Positions 1 to 9,218 are shown, counted from the stretch's first letter. The stretch is 64,000 bases of DNA from an uncultured Faecalibacterium sp. (GCA_937880095.1 CALFLK010000001.1:62001-126000); one strand, 5' to 3'. A program made the numbers and translations. The notes: generated from the sequence alone by a model not told the origin.

Positions 1-1597
1 TAGCCAGACCCACATTTGCCTGTGCCAAAGCGGGTGCATCGTTGGTTCCGTCACCGGTCATAGCGACAATTTTGCCGTCTGCCTGTTCTTTCTTAATCAC
101 GGCGATTTTATCTTCCGGCTTACATTCCGCTACAAAACCGTCCACACCGGCTTCTTCTGCAATGGTTGCAGCCGTCAAAGGGTTATCGCCTGTACACATG
201 ACCGTTTTAATACCAATGGCGCGCAATCTCTCGAACCGCTCCCGCATACCGGGTTTCACGGTGTCTTTCAGGTAAATCACACCGAGGATCTGATTATTTT
301 TGCATACGACCAGCGGTGTACCACCCAGCGAAGACACCTTTTCCACATGCTCCTGCAAATCCGCTGGGATTTTGCCGCCCTGCTCCTGTGCATAGCAAAT
401 AATGGCATCCGATGCACCCTTGCGGATGCGGGTTCCATCAGCCAAATCCAAGCCACTCATACGGGACTGCGCGGTGAACTCGTAGAACTGAGAGTTTACA
501 GGTTCTTCCGTGGTGTCACCCAGCTTTCGTGCCAAATCCAGCGTGGACTTTCCTTCCGGTGTACTGTCGTGGAAGCAGGTCAGTGCCGCACAGCGAATCA
601 GCTCTTTTTTGTCTGCCCCCTGCACCGGCAAAAAATCCGCAGCAAGACGATTGCCGAAGGTAATGGTTCCGGTTTTATCCAGAATCATAGTGTCCACGTC
701 ACCACAGGCTTCTACCGCCTTACCGGACATAGCAATGATATTAAACTGTGTCACACGGTCCATGCCTGCAATACCGATAGCAGACAGCAGACCGCCGATG
801 GTAGTAGGAATCAAGCAAACCATCAAGGCAATCAGTGTAGAGGTGGAAAGCTCCACACCGGTATAAACACCAATCGGGTACAGCGTTACAATCACGATCA
901 GGAAAATAATGGTAAGAGAAACCAGCAGTGTATTCAGCGCAATTTCATTGGGGGTCTTTTTGCGGGATGCACCCTCAACCATAGCGATCATGCGATCCAG
1001 AAAACTGTTACCGGGATCGGAAGTGATCTCAATTTTCAGCCAGTCGGATACAACCGTTGTGCCACCGGTTACCGAGCAGAAGTCACCGCCATTTTCCCGC
1101 ACAACAGGAGCAGATTCGCCGGTAATGGCAGATTCATCCACAGATGCAATACCTTCAATGACTTCGCCGTCGCCGGGTATAATTTCGCCGGCTTTTACCA
1201 AAACGACGTCACCTTTTTTCAGCTCACTGGAAGAAACGGTACGAAGGTTGCCGTTATCATCCAGAAGATGCGCCTCGGTATCCTTCTGGGTCTTTTTCAT
1301 ACTGGCCGCCTGCGCTTTGCCGCGACCTTCCGCCACAGACTCAGCAAAATTAGCAAATAGTACCGTCACAAACAAAATGACGGAAACGATAATATTGTAA
1401 ATCCGCAGGCCTTCGTTGTTTCCTCCGAAAAGATTCGGGAAGAACGACAAAAGCAAGGTAATAAAGAATCCAATTTCTACCACGAACATGACGGGATTTT
1501 TCATCATGTATCGAGGGTTCAGCTTTTGAAAGCTGCCTTTCAGAGCCTCCCGGAAAATTTCCGGGGTAATACTCTGCTTTTTAGAACGTTTACTCAT
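1..1597 (-). CDS. kdpB: Potassium-transporting P-type ATPase, catalytic subunit KdpB (3' end beyond window)
   Basis: KdpB hydrolyses ATP to drive high-affinity K+ uptake through KdpA in the inner membrane. About 532 residues are visible from the ATG at 1595-1597; the rest of the roughly 690-residue family length lies beyond position 1. Visible in order are N-terminal membrane helices, the TGES actuator motif, the phosphorylation motif DKTGTIT, the nucleotide-binding domain and, just before the window edge, the GDGTNDAPAL hinge motif. A GAGGAGG ribosome binding site precedes the start, and kdpA ends 13 bases upstream, so the genes are co-transcribed in the order kdpF-kdpA-kdpB. kdpC would be expected just outside the window. 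Identification is secure from the motif set and operon. Confidence 0.97.
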   Translation of the reverse strand, partial: MSKRSKKQSITPEIFREALKGSFQKLNPRYMMKNPVMFVVEIGFFITLLLSFFPNLFGGNNEGLRIYNIIVSVILFVTVLFANFAESVAEGRGKAQAASMKKTQKDTEAHLLDDNGNLRTVSSSELKKGDVVLVKAGEIIPGDGEVIEGIASVDESAITGESAPVVRENGGDFCSVTGGTTVVSDWLKIEITSDPGNSFLDRMIAMVEGASRKKTPNEIALNTLLVSLTIIFLIVIVTLYPIGVYTGVELSTSTLIALMVCLIPTTIGGLLSAIGIAGMDRVTQFNIIAMSGKAVEACGDVDTMILDKTGTITFGNRLAADFLPVQGADKKELIRCAALTCFHDSTPEGKSTLDLARKLGDTTEEPVNSQFYEFTAQSRMSGLDLADGTRIRKGASDAIICYAQEQGGKIPADLQEHVEKVSSLGGTPLVVCKNNQILGVIYLKDTVKPGMRERFERLRAIGIKTVMCTGDNPLTAATIAEEAGVDGFVAECKPEDKIAVIKKEQADGKIVAMTGDGTNDAPALAQANVGLA

Positions 1598-1610
1598 ACG
1601 AGAATCCTCC

Positions 1611-3359
1611 TCAACCCCAAAGCGTCAAATGCTCTGCAATGGGTCCCAGTGCCAGCGCCGGGAAAAATGTCAATGCAGCAAAGATGTAAACAACAAATAC
1701 CAGAATCACCGCAAAGCTTACTGTGCTCGTCTGGAGCGTACCGGCAGATTCATTGACATATCTCTTTTTCATCAGCGAACCTACAATCGCCAGCTGAATT
1801 ACAATAGACAGATACCGCCCAAAGAACATGGCAAGACCGGTAGTGATATTCCAAAACAGCGTATTATCCGCAAGACCTTCAAAACCAGAACCATTATTGG
1901 CAGCAGAAGACGCGAATTCATAAAGTACTTGGCTGAGACCATGGAATCCTTCGTTGGTGATTCCAGCCTGACCGGCAGTCGTACCGATTGCAAGCGCAGA
2001 AAATGCCAAAATCAGCAGCGGATGAATGATAATGCAAAGAGCAGTCAGCTTCATTTCTCTGCCTTCGATTTTCTTACCCAGATATTCGGGAGTGCGGCCT
2101 ACCATCAGACCGCAGATAAAGACGGCGAGGATTGCGTACAGAATCATGTTCATAAGTCCGACGCCCTTACCGCCAAATACCACATTCAGCATCATGTGAA
2201 GCATAGGCACCAGACCACCCAAAGGTGTCAGAGTATCATGCATATTGTTTACCGTACCGGTAGTAAAGGAAGTTGTCACCGTAGTAAACAGCGAAGAAAG
2301 TGTTACGCCGAAACGCATCTCTTTGCCTTCCATACTGCCCATGGACTGATTCAAACCTACCGCTGCCAGTGCAGGATTGCCCTGGCTCTCTGCCCAGTAG
2401 CAAAGTCCCAGTCCGATCACAAACAGAATGCTCATTGCAAGGAAAATACTGCGACCTTCCCGACCAAAGAACTTTGCTGTCAAGCTGTTGTGCTGCACAG
2501 AAAGTGCATTTTCATGTACGCGGTGATTGCGTCCGTCTCTTGCCATCTTACCAAAGGCAATGACACAAGCACCGGGCAGAAGCATCATGGAGTACATCTC
2601 AATAAGGTTTGTCAGCACTGTAGGATTTTCAATGGGTGTTGCAGAGTTTGCACCCAGGAAACCACCGCCGTTAGTACCCAAATGCTTGATGATTTCAAGC
2701 GCGGCTACCGGACCAGTGGCAATGACCTGCTTGGTACCTTCCAGCGTATCGACGATAATATTTCCGCTGAGATTCTGGGGAACACCCTGCCAAACCAGAA
2801 GCAAACCGCCTACAATCGAGAACGGAATCAAAATTCGTGTAGTGATTCGTACCAGATCCACATAAAAGTTACCCACAGAAGTCTTGGAGTGCCCGGTGAG
2901 TCCGCGAATGAAGGCTGCACAGACAGCGTAGCCGCTAGCTGCGGATACGAACATCATAAACGTGATGACCAGCATCTGAGAAAGGTAACTAAGACCACTT
3001 TCTCCTGCATAGTGCTGCAAATTGGTGTTGGTCATAAAACTGATGATGGTATTAAAGCTCAGGTCCGGTGCCATTGCACCAATTTTGTTTGGATTAAAAA
3101 ACAGAAAATTTTGCAAACGCAGTACCAGATAACTTAAAACCATCATGGCACCGTTGGTCAGAATCAACGCACCGGCGTATTGTTTCCAATCCATCTGTTT
3201 TTCAGCGCGGATACCGCTGACTTTGTAAACAGCTCCATCCACCCGGTCAAAGACGGGATCTGCAAAGGTGTGTTTTCCCGCTATAATATGATACAGATAC
3301 GCACCGGCAGGGATTACCATAACCAGATAAATAAGTAATGCTACGATTAATTGAAGCAT
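1611..3359 (-). CDS. kdpA: Potassium-transporting ATPase, K+-binding subunit KdpA
   Basis: KdpA is the K+ channel-like subunit of the KdpFABC pump in the cytoplasmic membrane. The 582-residue product is close to family length and is almost entirely hydrophobic helices. Pore-loop signatures are recognisable, for example the TNGGGFLGANSATPIENP segment and the later AANNGSGFEG segment, which form part of the selectivity filter in the family. The ATG follows a clear AAGGAG site. It lies between kdpF and kdpB with short gaps, as in typical kdp operons. No kdpDE regulator is visible in the window. Confidence 0.97.
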   Translation of the reverse strand: MLQLIVALLIYLVMVIPAGAYLYHIIAGKHTFADPVFDRVDGAVYKVSGIRAEKQMDWKQYAGALILTNGAMMVLSYLVLRLQNFLFFNPNKIGAMAPDLSFNTIISFMTNTNLQHYAGESGLSYLSQMLVITFMMFVSAASGYAVCAAFIRGLTGHSKTSVGNFYVDLVRITTRILIPFSIVGGLLLVWQGVPQNLSGNIIVDTLEGTKQVIATGPVAALEIIKHLGTNGGGFLGANSATPIENPTVLTNLIEMYSMMLLPGACVIAFGKMARDGRNHRVHENALSVQHNSLTAKFFGREGRSIFLAMSILFVIGLGLCYWAESQGNPALAAVGLNQSMGSMEGKEMRFGVTLSSLFTTVTTSFTTGTVNNMHDTLTPLGGLVPMLHMMLNVVFGGKGVGLMNMILYAILAVFICGLMVGRTPEYLGKKIEGREMKLTALCIIIHPLLILAFSALAIGTTAGQAGITNEGFHGLSQVLYEFASSAANNGSGFEGLADNTLFWNITTGLAMFFGRYLSIVIQLAIVGSLMKKRYVNESAGTLQTSTVSFAVILVFVVYIFAALTFFPALALGPIAEHLTLWG

Positions 3360-3380
3360 ATTTTTGCGTGCTCCTTTCCA

Positions 3381-3458
3381 TTAAAAGCGTTCCGGGTGTA
3401 CCAGCACATATACCAGATATCCGCCAATACCCAACGCAAGTATCAATAAAATTGTCAT
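3381..3458 (-). CDS. kdpF: KdpF, small stabilising subunit of the Kdp potassium pump
   Basis: This 25-residue single-helix peptide reads MTILLILALGIGGYLVYVLV followed by HPERF. It matches the KdpF pattern of one membrane helix with a GYLVYxL core and an xPExF end. KdpF sits in the membrane beside KdpA and stabilises the KdpABC complex. It lies 21 bases upstream of kdpA in the same operon. The gene is far below usual length cut-offs, so automated annotation could miss it. The call rests on sequence pattern plus position. Confidence 0.9.
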   Translation of the reverse strand: MTILLILALGIGGYLVYVLVHPERF

Positions 3459-3487
3459 ATCAACTATCCCCTTGATTTCAATATAAG

Positions 3488-3586
3488 TTACTCCTCTGCT
3501 TCTACTTGGCAGCTGCACCAGTGCAGCAAAAACCATACAAGACCAATGGAGCCAAGCAATGTCGCAATCATGCCGACATCTAACAC
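3488..3586 (-). CDS. Unrecognised 32-residue membrane peptide at the head of the kdp operon
   Basis: A GTG codon at 3584-3586 is preceded, with about 8 bases spacing, by a strong GGAGG site and opens a 32-codon frame. The peptide has one hydrophobic helix (roughly MIATLLGSIGLVWFLLHW), two cysteines (CSC) and an acidic tail (VEAEE). An ATG five bases upstream of the GTG is out of this frame and runs into a stop after two codons. The frame lies 29 bases upstream of kdpF, so it may be an additional small Kdp-associated subunit or a leader peptide. I do not recognise a named family. The function is unknown and the coding call is moderate. Confidence 0.55.
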   Translation of the reverse strand: MLDVGMIATLLGSIGLVWFLLHWCSCQVEAEE

Positions 3587-3596
3587 ATCAATCACC

Positions 3597-3622
3597 TCCA
3601 ATGGCTACAGTGTACCATTGGA
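3597..3622. promoter_or_regulatory. Inverted repeat overlapping the ribosome binding site of the kdp leader ORF
   Basis: TCCAATGG and its exact complement CCATTGGA are separated by 10 bases. On the minus strand the second arm ends in the GGAGG ribosome binding site of the small ORF at 3488-3586. Such a dyad could be a repressor operator or an RNA hairpin that hides the ribosome binding site. No known riboswitch class was recognised here. Confidence 0.45.
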
Positions 3623-3671
3623 GACATGAAAAGGGAGTTAACGGAACTTCTGCAATATTAAGAGAGCATAA

Positions 3672-3705
3672 AAAAGCTCCATTCGAAAAATCGAACGGAG
3701 CTTTT
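3672..3705. terminator. Rho-independent terminator-like hairpin upstream of kdp
   Basis: The arms AAAGCTCC-TTCGA and TCGA-GGAGCTTT form a strong hairpin with A/T runs on both sides, so it could act in either direction. It separates the kdp operon from the neighbouring unit. The rest of 3623-3907 shows no convincing gene. Confidence 0.7.
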
Positions 3706-3856
3706 CTTTCCGGCAGAAGTACAATCGCATCTTATCATTATCTCTCTCTGATATTCAGTCCCCCAATTTTATATTTTTTGTTTCTCCATTTACATGGAAT
3801 CTCTCTGTACTGGCATACGAAATAAAGCTGTAACATCCTAAATGCGCAAATAGAAA

Positions 3857-3902
3857 AAACAGGGTCCTACTGTTTCACCTCAGACAGTAAGATCCTGTTT
3901 TT
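3857..3902 (-). terminator. Terminator downstream of the 184-residue membrane-anchored protein
   Basis: Complementary arms around AACAGG-TACTGT and ACAGTA-CCTGTT are followed on the minus strand by a T run. It lies directly after the stop codon at 3908-3910. Confidence 0.75.
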
Positions 3903-3907
3903 CTTTT

Positions 3908-4462
3908 TTAGTAAAACATTGATTCCAGTTCTAACAGCGCAGACCTTAGCTGCTCTTTAGGAATATATAATGGCCATATCACCGTATATTCCTGCTCATT
4001 GCCCCGCTCGGCAATCACATCGGCGAAATCCTCATCTACCGAAAGAGACGTTTCTGAGATTTTGCCATCCAAGAAGGAGAAACGCACCATTAAGCCAATG
4101 TGAGGAGAATAGGGATTCTCAACAGCATAGGTATACACATCTACCGGCAGGTCTGCATAAGCATCGTCAACAAAGTATGGCAAATAAATTTTCTCTGACA
4201 AACCAAGTTCTACACCCGGCAAATTACACGGCATATTTTCCGGTATCTTGAAGTATCCTGCTGCATCCAATGTCGTATGGCAAAATTTTTCACCGACGAG
4301 AATCTGTGTAAATCCATAACTCTTTAGAAGCTGTTCCGAAGTTATTTGACACGGGTCATACTGCGTTTTCGGATAAAGATAGCATATGCAGAGGATATTT
4401 ACTGCCAGCAGGATACAAAGAATCCCACAGATCATAACCAGCAAGTGTTTCTTATTGTGCAT
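3908..4462 (-). CDS. Hypothetical protein with N-terminal membrane anchor
   Basis: The 184-residue product begins MHNKKHLLVM and then has a single hydrophobic helix (about residues 6-30) rich in cysteine and leucine, followed by a soluble domain that would lie outside the membrane. No catalytic motif or named domain was recognised. The exported part contains a run suggestive of a small beta-rich domain. A GGGAGTG site lies about 10 bases before the ATG. The gene stands alone between two terminators, so it is probably monocistronic. The function is unknown. Confidence 0.75.
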   Translation of the reverse strand: MHNKKHLLVMICGILCILLAVNILCICYLYPKTQYDPCQITSEQLLKSYGFTQILVGEKFCHTTLDAAGYFKIPENMPCNLPGVELGLSEKIYLPYFVDDAYADLPVDVYTYAVENPYSPHIGLMVRFSFLDGKISETSLSVDEDFADVIAERGNEQEYTVIWPLYIPKEQLRSALLELESMFY

Positions 4463-4691
4463 ACTTGAAAAACACTCCCTTCCTTTTGACTCAGGTTATG
4501 CTTTTGGTCATAAAAGGCATCGGATAGCCGAAGCTATTGTTTGCAGCATAACCTATATCGTTTACACAGCGTAACTGGTAGGACTATATTCCTATTGCAG
4601 TCAGTTTTCGGATTGCAATACTACCAGGATGCGTATGCGACAAGCAACAGCATCTGATAATACCCATATAGCAGAAAATTATATGTGATAT

Positions 4692-4729
4692 AAAAAGAAG
4701 TTCAGTCCAAATGAACTGAACTTCTTTTT
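4692..4729. terminator. Terminator after the wall-anchored glycoside hydrolase
   Basis: AAAAAGAAGTTCAGT and its perfect complement ACTGAACTTCTTTTT surround an 8-base loop. It sits four bases after the end of the gene at 4733 and has T runs in both directions. Confidence 0.85.
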
Positions 4730-4732
4730 CAA

Positions 4733-7700
4733 TTAATGATTTCGCTTGCGCTTCACAACCAATAGCGTACCTGCACAGGCTGCGCTGGACAGCATCGCAA
4801 CTGTCAAAAGCACGATACTGCTGGAGTCACCTGTTTCAGGTGATTGCGGCTTTGCGCTAGGTTCAGGCTTTGCGCTGGGTTCAGGTTTTGCGCTAGGCTC
4901 AGGCTTTGCGCTGGGTTCAGGCTTTGCGCTGGGTTCAGGCTTTGCGCTGGGTTCAGGTTTAGGCTCTGCAGTGAGTCCATCCATTGCCGCACGAAGCTGT
5001 TTCAGTGTCTCATCCACTACGCTTTGGTCATTTTTGCTGAGGCTTTCGTCAGCCAGAACAGACTGGGCGTGCTGAAGTGCCGACTGGAATGTTTCCACAC
5101 TCTGCGCGGTATAGCCATCGAGATCCAGTTTTTCTGCCTGTACGACCGCTTCTTTCAGCGCAGACTTGTCTGCCTTAAGCAGCTGATTCTGCATTGCATT
5201 TAACAGGGTATCAGCAGCAGACTGTACATCCTTTTGCTGGGCGTTTTCATCATTCATCACAGCCTTTGCTGCAGCCAAGGCCTCCACCAGTTCCTGCCAG
5301 TGATTCTGGACGTATTTGTCCTGATTCAAAAGCATCTCCTCTGCCTGAGCGATTGCTTGCTCCAAAGCTGTCTTGTCCACTACATCACCCTTGGTATCGT
5401 GGTTAATCTTCAGTACCACAAAAGAGTGCTTGGGTACATTGACAACAGGAGTTTTATCCGCGGTCAGCTGCGTTGTGTGAACTGCAACATTGTCGGGGTG
5501 CTCCAGGCTGTTTTCATCTGTAATATTCTCCGAGGATAGGGTCTGCACATCGATCGTATTTCCGGAAAAAGCAAATCCCGGGATATTCACACGCACACCA
5601 TAATCTTTTTCGCGGTCCACATTGACCAATGCGAGATAAACATTTCCCTGCTCATCTTTGCTTGCCAGTGTAGTTACTGCCGTAACGCCATTATTCAGCG
5701 TGGGTGCAAACTCCAGTTTAGATTCCACAATCGAGTTGCCAAATCCCGCATTAAGCATCTGGAATACATGCGCAGAAGGAGTCGAGAAGAATTTGAAGTC
5801 ACCCTCACCGGTTTGTGTGCTTGCTCCGTTCTGGGGCACAACCTGAATAACTGCCTGCTGTGTAGGTCCGAGCGAGTCACCCGAAGCAATAAACCAGTCG
5901 GACAAGCAATGCTTCTGGATGTAGGGACTGCCCAATTTTACATATTCCAGAAGAACTTTTGCAGTATACAAAGCATTTGTCTGTGAACGCAGCTGTGCTT
6001 CGGTATTTCTGAAAATGCCAAACTCGCTGATCACAGGCACTTTACCTTCCGGCAGCATATCTACATATTCCTGCACATGGTGAATGCCTCTATCCTCTGC
6101 CAGTTTCATCGCGTTATCATAGAACACGTTCGGGTCATTACCACCGGAAACCGTGCCGGAATAGGGATGAATCGTCATGCCGTCATACCACTCGTTTGCA
6201 CCCAGACGAGCCATATGATCGATAAATCCACGGGATTCAAAACTGGTGTACACATAGGCAGTGTGGTCTGTTCCTTCTGCCTGATTGATTTGTTCTGTAG
6301 TATTTTTAATGGCTTTGGAAACGTCGATAAATCCCTCGCGGTCTACACTGTACGTAGCATAGATGTTCTGTCCCGCAGCCGGAATCTTACCATGCGTACC
6401 GTCACCAAACAGAATCGATCCATTTGCATAATTCACTACGCAATGGGTATCCTCAGGACCGGAATTTTCCAGACTGTCCACAACTGTCCACTGCGTCAGG
6501 TTTCCATCGGTACCCACGTATACTGCAACGCCGTCATTCACAGCCTTGAAAGTGAGGTCCTCTACAATGTTACCGTTTTCATCCAGCATACCCGGGTTCA
6601 CATTTGCATAGCGCAGATAACGCACCAGATTTGCGCTTCCGTCAGACTGAGAAGCTACCTTGTTCCAGTTTTCTTCATCTACGGTATATTTCTGCACAAA
6701 TTGCGCCGTTCCGCCTTCTGTATAAGCGTTTTCTGCACCGCCGGCAACGTACTCCGTCCAGTAACCCTGCGATGCGGTACCGTCCGAACCTTGACCGTAT
6801 GCCTGCTGCATTTCATTGCCAATTTCAAAATAACGTACATTGTAAGGATTCGGATGGCCATTATTGGCACGCACCTGTGCCCAATCAATGCCGCCATTGG
6901 GGTTTGTTCCTACTTTCGCATTCAGGAACTCTACCAAATCCGCTGCATCCTGTGCATTTCCGCGGCCCAGACTATAAACATATACGATTTCAGATTGCAC
7001 ATCAGAGGCAAAGTCCGCAATTTCTGCAATGCCAAAATTGGGTGCAATGCCGCCCTGCCCTGCGTTATTATAGAAACCGTGAATCTGCTTCTTGCGTCCC
7101 TCTTTAGGACCCAGCGTTGTTTTCCAGTTAAACAGGTTGGAAATCGTTCCGCCGGGATAGCGAATAGAGCCAAATCCAGCCTGCTTATAAAGCTGTACGA
7201 AATCATCTTTCATCTTCATGGTTTCCGGGTCAAAAGTACCATAACCATTAAAAGCATAGCGATGATTGATACCAAAAATGGAATCCGCATCAATTACACG
7301 TTTGACCTGATCCAAATTCACATTCAAATTGAGGGGCTTCGCTGTGCGGTAGGCATTCATCGCCGTTTCCAACTCTGCATAAGCCTGCTGCATTGCATCC
7401 AGCGTAACAGCATTTTTGGCAATTTCAATGGCATTTTTCAACTGAACTGCACACGCATTGTCTGCTTCCAGGTCATTCGTATCATACAGTGCCTGCGCTT
7501 CGGTTATCAGCGTTTGCAGCTTCTGCTGATACAGGGGTAATCCTTTTTCTTCATATACAGCCTTTGCTTCTACATCGCTCAGTGCTTTTGTGTATACGCA
7601 GAACTCATCCACATCACCACGCATGGGATGCGGGTCCGTATTGCCGGGGTTTTTGTGTGCGCCCAGACGCAAGGTCAGCAGTTCATTTACCGGCTGATCG

Positions 7701-8266
7701 CCCATAGGCTTTGTACTGTCCAGAACACCATTGATGTAATACTTGACCTCTTTGGCATTTTGGTCGAATGTCACGGTAACGTGCTGCCAGTTTCCTTTCG
7801 ATACAGCATTTTCTGAAATGACATCTTTGCCGTTAATAAAGGTATGATACTTTCCGTCTGCACGCAGCGTCAGCAGAGAACGTCCCCTGCCCTCGTGCTG
7901 CAGCATAACAGCGCTGCCTTTATCGCCCGCTATTGAGGTATCATAGCGATACCACATGGAGAACGAAACTTCACCTGCTCCGGTATTGATGTAATTTTCC
8001 AGTTTCAGAAAATTGTCCGTTCCTGCCCCGAAACGAAGTACTTCACCAAAAACCGAATCTCCACTGTCCACCAGTGAAACGTCATCGCCTTCCAATGTTG
8101 CAACGGTATGATCGCCCTGATTACTGGTCAAAGATGTAAAATCCCAGTGATCCTTAAGCCGGTCAGACGGATATCCCGTTGCTGCGTGTGCGATCATGGT
8201 TGATGGCAACAGAATGCTGATTGCCAGCACCGATGATATCGCCGCTTTGAGTCTTTTTGATTGCAT
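4733..8266 (-). CDS. Secreted, sortase-anchored glycoside hydrolase (LamG + clan GH-A-like catalytic domain + FIVAR-like repeats + SPETG)
   Basis: This 1177-residue surface enzyme has a signal peptide (about 1-29), a LamG/concanavalin-like lectin domain (about 40-240), a helical FIVAR-like spacer (about 247-308) and a TIM-barrel-like catalytic region (about 315-900). The catalytic region carries RYPGG (about 369), EIGNE (acid/base candidate E485) and PVISEFG (nucleophile candidate E748). Two further FIVAR-like helical repeats (about 965-1098), six PEPSAK-type hexapeptides, an SPETG motif (1142-1146), a hydrophobic helix and a KRKR tail follow. The catalytic motifs resemble alpha-L-arabinofuranosidase-like (GH51/GH39-type) clan GH-A enzymes, but the family and substrate are not certain. 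SPETG matches the SPxTG class preferred by some class B sortases; one such sortase lies at 16142-16921. The start follows AAAGGAGA. The gene is monocistronic, with a promoter at 8305-8333. Confidence 0.88.
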   Translation of the reverse strand: MQSKRLKAAISSVLAISILLPSTMIAHAATGYPSDRLKDHWDFTSLTSNQGDHTVATLEGDDVSLVDSGDSVFGEVLRFGAGTDNFLKLENYINTGAGEVSFSMWYRYDTSIAGDKGSAVMLQHEGRGRSLLTLRADGKYHTFINGKDVISENAVSKGNWQHVTVTFDQNAKEVKYYINGVLDSTKPMGDQPVNELLTLRLGAHKNPGNTDPHPMRGDVDEFCVYTKALSDVEAKAVYEEKGLPLYQQKLQTLITEAQALYDTNDLEADNACAVQLKNAIEIAKNAVTLDAMQQAYAELETAMNAYRTAKPLNLNVNLDQVKRVIDADSIFGINHRYAFNGYGTFDPETMKMKDDFVQLYKQAGFGSIRYPGGTISNLFNWKTTLGPKEGRKKQIHGFYNNAGQGGIAPNFGIAEIADFASDVQSEIVYVYSLGRGNAQDAADLVEFLNAKVGTNPNGGIDWAQVRANNGHPNPYNVRYFEIGNEMQQAYGQGSDGTASQGYWTEYVAGGAENAYTEGGTAQFVQKYTVDEENWNKVASQSDGSANLVRYLRYANVNPGMLDENGNIVEDLTFKAVNDGVAVYVGTDGNLTQWTVVDSLENSGPEDTHCVVNYANGSILFGDGTHGKIPAAGQNIYATYSVDREGFIDVSKAIKNTTEQINQAEGTDHTAYVYTSFESRGFIDHMARLGANEWYDGMTIHPYSGTVSGGNDPNVFYDNAMKLAEDRGIHHVQEYVDMLPEGKVPVISEFGIFRNTEAQLRSQTNALYTAKVLLEYVKLGSPYIQKHCLSDWFIASGDSLGPTQQAVIQVVPQNGASTQTGEGDFKFFSTPSAHVFQMLNAGFGNSIVESKLEFAPTLNNGVTAVTTLASKDEQGNVYLALVNVDREKDYGVRVNIPGFAFSGNTIDVQTLSSENITDENSLEHPDNVAVHTTQLTADKTPVVNVPKHSFVVLKINHDTKGDVVDKTALEQAIAQAEEMLLNQDKYVQNHWQELVEALAAAKAVMNDENAQQKDVQSAADTLLNAMQNQLLKADKSALKEAVVQAEKLDLDGYTAQSVETFQSALQHAQSVLADESLSKNDQSVVDETLKQLRAAMDGLTAEPKPEPSAKPEPSAKPEPSAKPEPSAKPEPSAKPEPSAKPQSPETGDSSSIVLLTVAMLSSAACAGTLLVVKRKRNH
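4848..4955 (-). repeat. Six tandem 18-bp repeats encoding the wall-spanning PEPSAK stalk
   Basis: Six near-identical 18-bp units encode the hexapeptide EPSAKP on the minus strand, just before the SPETG sorting signal. Proline-rich stalks of this kind span the peptidoglycan. In-frame tandem repeats make the length prone to slippage, so copy number may differ between strains. Confidence 0.9.
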
Positions 8267-8304
8267 GCTTTTCTCTCCTTTGCTTATTTTTCAACATTGA
8301 TAAA

Positions 8305-8333
8305 ATATTACCACATTGTGAAATTACTGTCAA
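8305..8333 (-). promoter_or_regulatory. Promoter of the wall-anchored glycoside hydrolase
   Basis: On the minus strand TTGACA and TAATAT are separated by 17 bases, close to the vegetative sigma factor consensus. The -10 box lies about 40 bases upstream of the ATG at 8266. From 8334 to about 8520 nothing further was recognised. Confidence 0.8.
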
Positions 8334-8523
8334 TATACGTTTCAGCGCATCATTTTCCTGTACGCATCTCTTTGGTTCGTACAATATAGAAAAGTGACGG
8401 ACCGAATAAAAGCAAGAAGATTCTACATAGTGCAAGCTCCGGAACCATCCGTGCAGGTACATGATATAGCTACCAAACAAAAAACATCTTGCGGAAAACA
8501 GCCTTTCGGAAATACCGATACTG

Positions 8524-9204
8524 TCATGCGCAGTGTGCATAGAAATCAAAGGAACTATCACTGCCAGATACAGGACATATGATTTTGTTTCCGTCCAAAT
8601 CCTGCATATAAATTGTACCGGAATAGGGCTTGTCATACATTACAATATCCGTACAGAGAAAGCCAAAATAGTCAGCCAACCAATCTGCTACTAGCTGAAT
8701 CTTGCTTTCCTGCATTTCTTCCGGGCTGACATCGTCCTCCTGGTTATAGCTGGACCGCCCATAGGCATTAAATATAATCACTTTACCAGAGGCATCATCC
8801 AGCGCTAACGAAATTTGATCCCCATCTTTCGTAGACAATTCGCAATACCACACAATCGCAAACATACTACGATACAACTGTGTCAGATCGATTTCTTCGG
8901 TAGGCTTATCCTGCACCACATACATTTTTGCTCTAATCTGGTCAAAGTTCCAGTCTGCGCCATCTCGCCACAGTAGTCCATTTTCGTGCAATAAATCCAA
9001 AAAGTCCCGAATGTTGTTTTGCGTGCGATTCAGATTCAAGCCTACATAATTAGCTGTATAGTCATTCGTTTGCTCGTACCTATTTTCCAGTATCACAATG
9101 TCTCATAAATAGAACGAACGATACATCAGCAGGATTCCTTCTAAACTGAACAGCAGCGATACCACGCATACCATGCTGAAAGTCAGCTTCCAGCGAAATT
9201 TCAC
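8524..9204 (-). pseudogene. Broken kinase-like gene: membrane N-terminus joined to an unrecognised C-terminal domain, internal stop
   Basis: A GTG at 9202-9204 with an AGGTGAGG site opens a frame typical of a sensor kinase N-terminus (MKFRWKLTFSM, then a hydrophobic helix ending LLMYRSFYL). It hits an in-frame TGA at 9103-9105. The same frame then continues for about 190 residues to 8524. That C-terminal part (from ILENRYEQTNDY to the end) has no histidine kinase H-box or ATPase motifs and no recognised domain. The kinase core is absent, so I infer a deletion that fused a kinase N-terminus to a neighbouring gene fragment. It sits directly downstream of the broken response regulator at 9219-9859. 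A short real protein starting near 9096 cannot be excluded. Confidence 0.6.
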
Positions 9205-9218
9205 AGCCTCACCTTTAG

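Noticed and set aside
1629..3137. 502-codon open frame opposite kdpA
   Set aside because: It is the antisense shadow of a well-supported kdpA, has no ribosome binding site and its composition (Cys, His, Gln, Arg-rich) is typical of shadow frames.
3597..3730. c-di-AMP or other riboswitch in front of kdp
   Set aside because: Only a simple inverted repeat and a terminator hairpin were found. The conserved core of a known K+-related riboswitch was not recognised.
6077..7540. 487-codon open frame opposite the glycoside hydrolase
   Set aside because: It has no start signal or domain, while the minus-strand gene has signal peptide, catalytic motifs and sorting signal.
8163..8636. 157-codon minus-strand frame
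   Set aside because: It overlaps the start and promoter of the glycoside hydrolase and the end of the kinase-like relic, with no ribosome binding site or domain.
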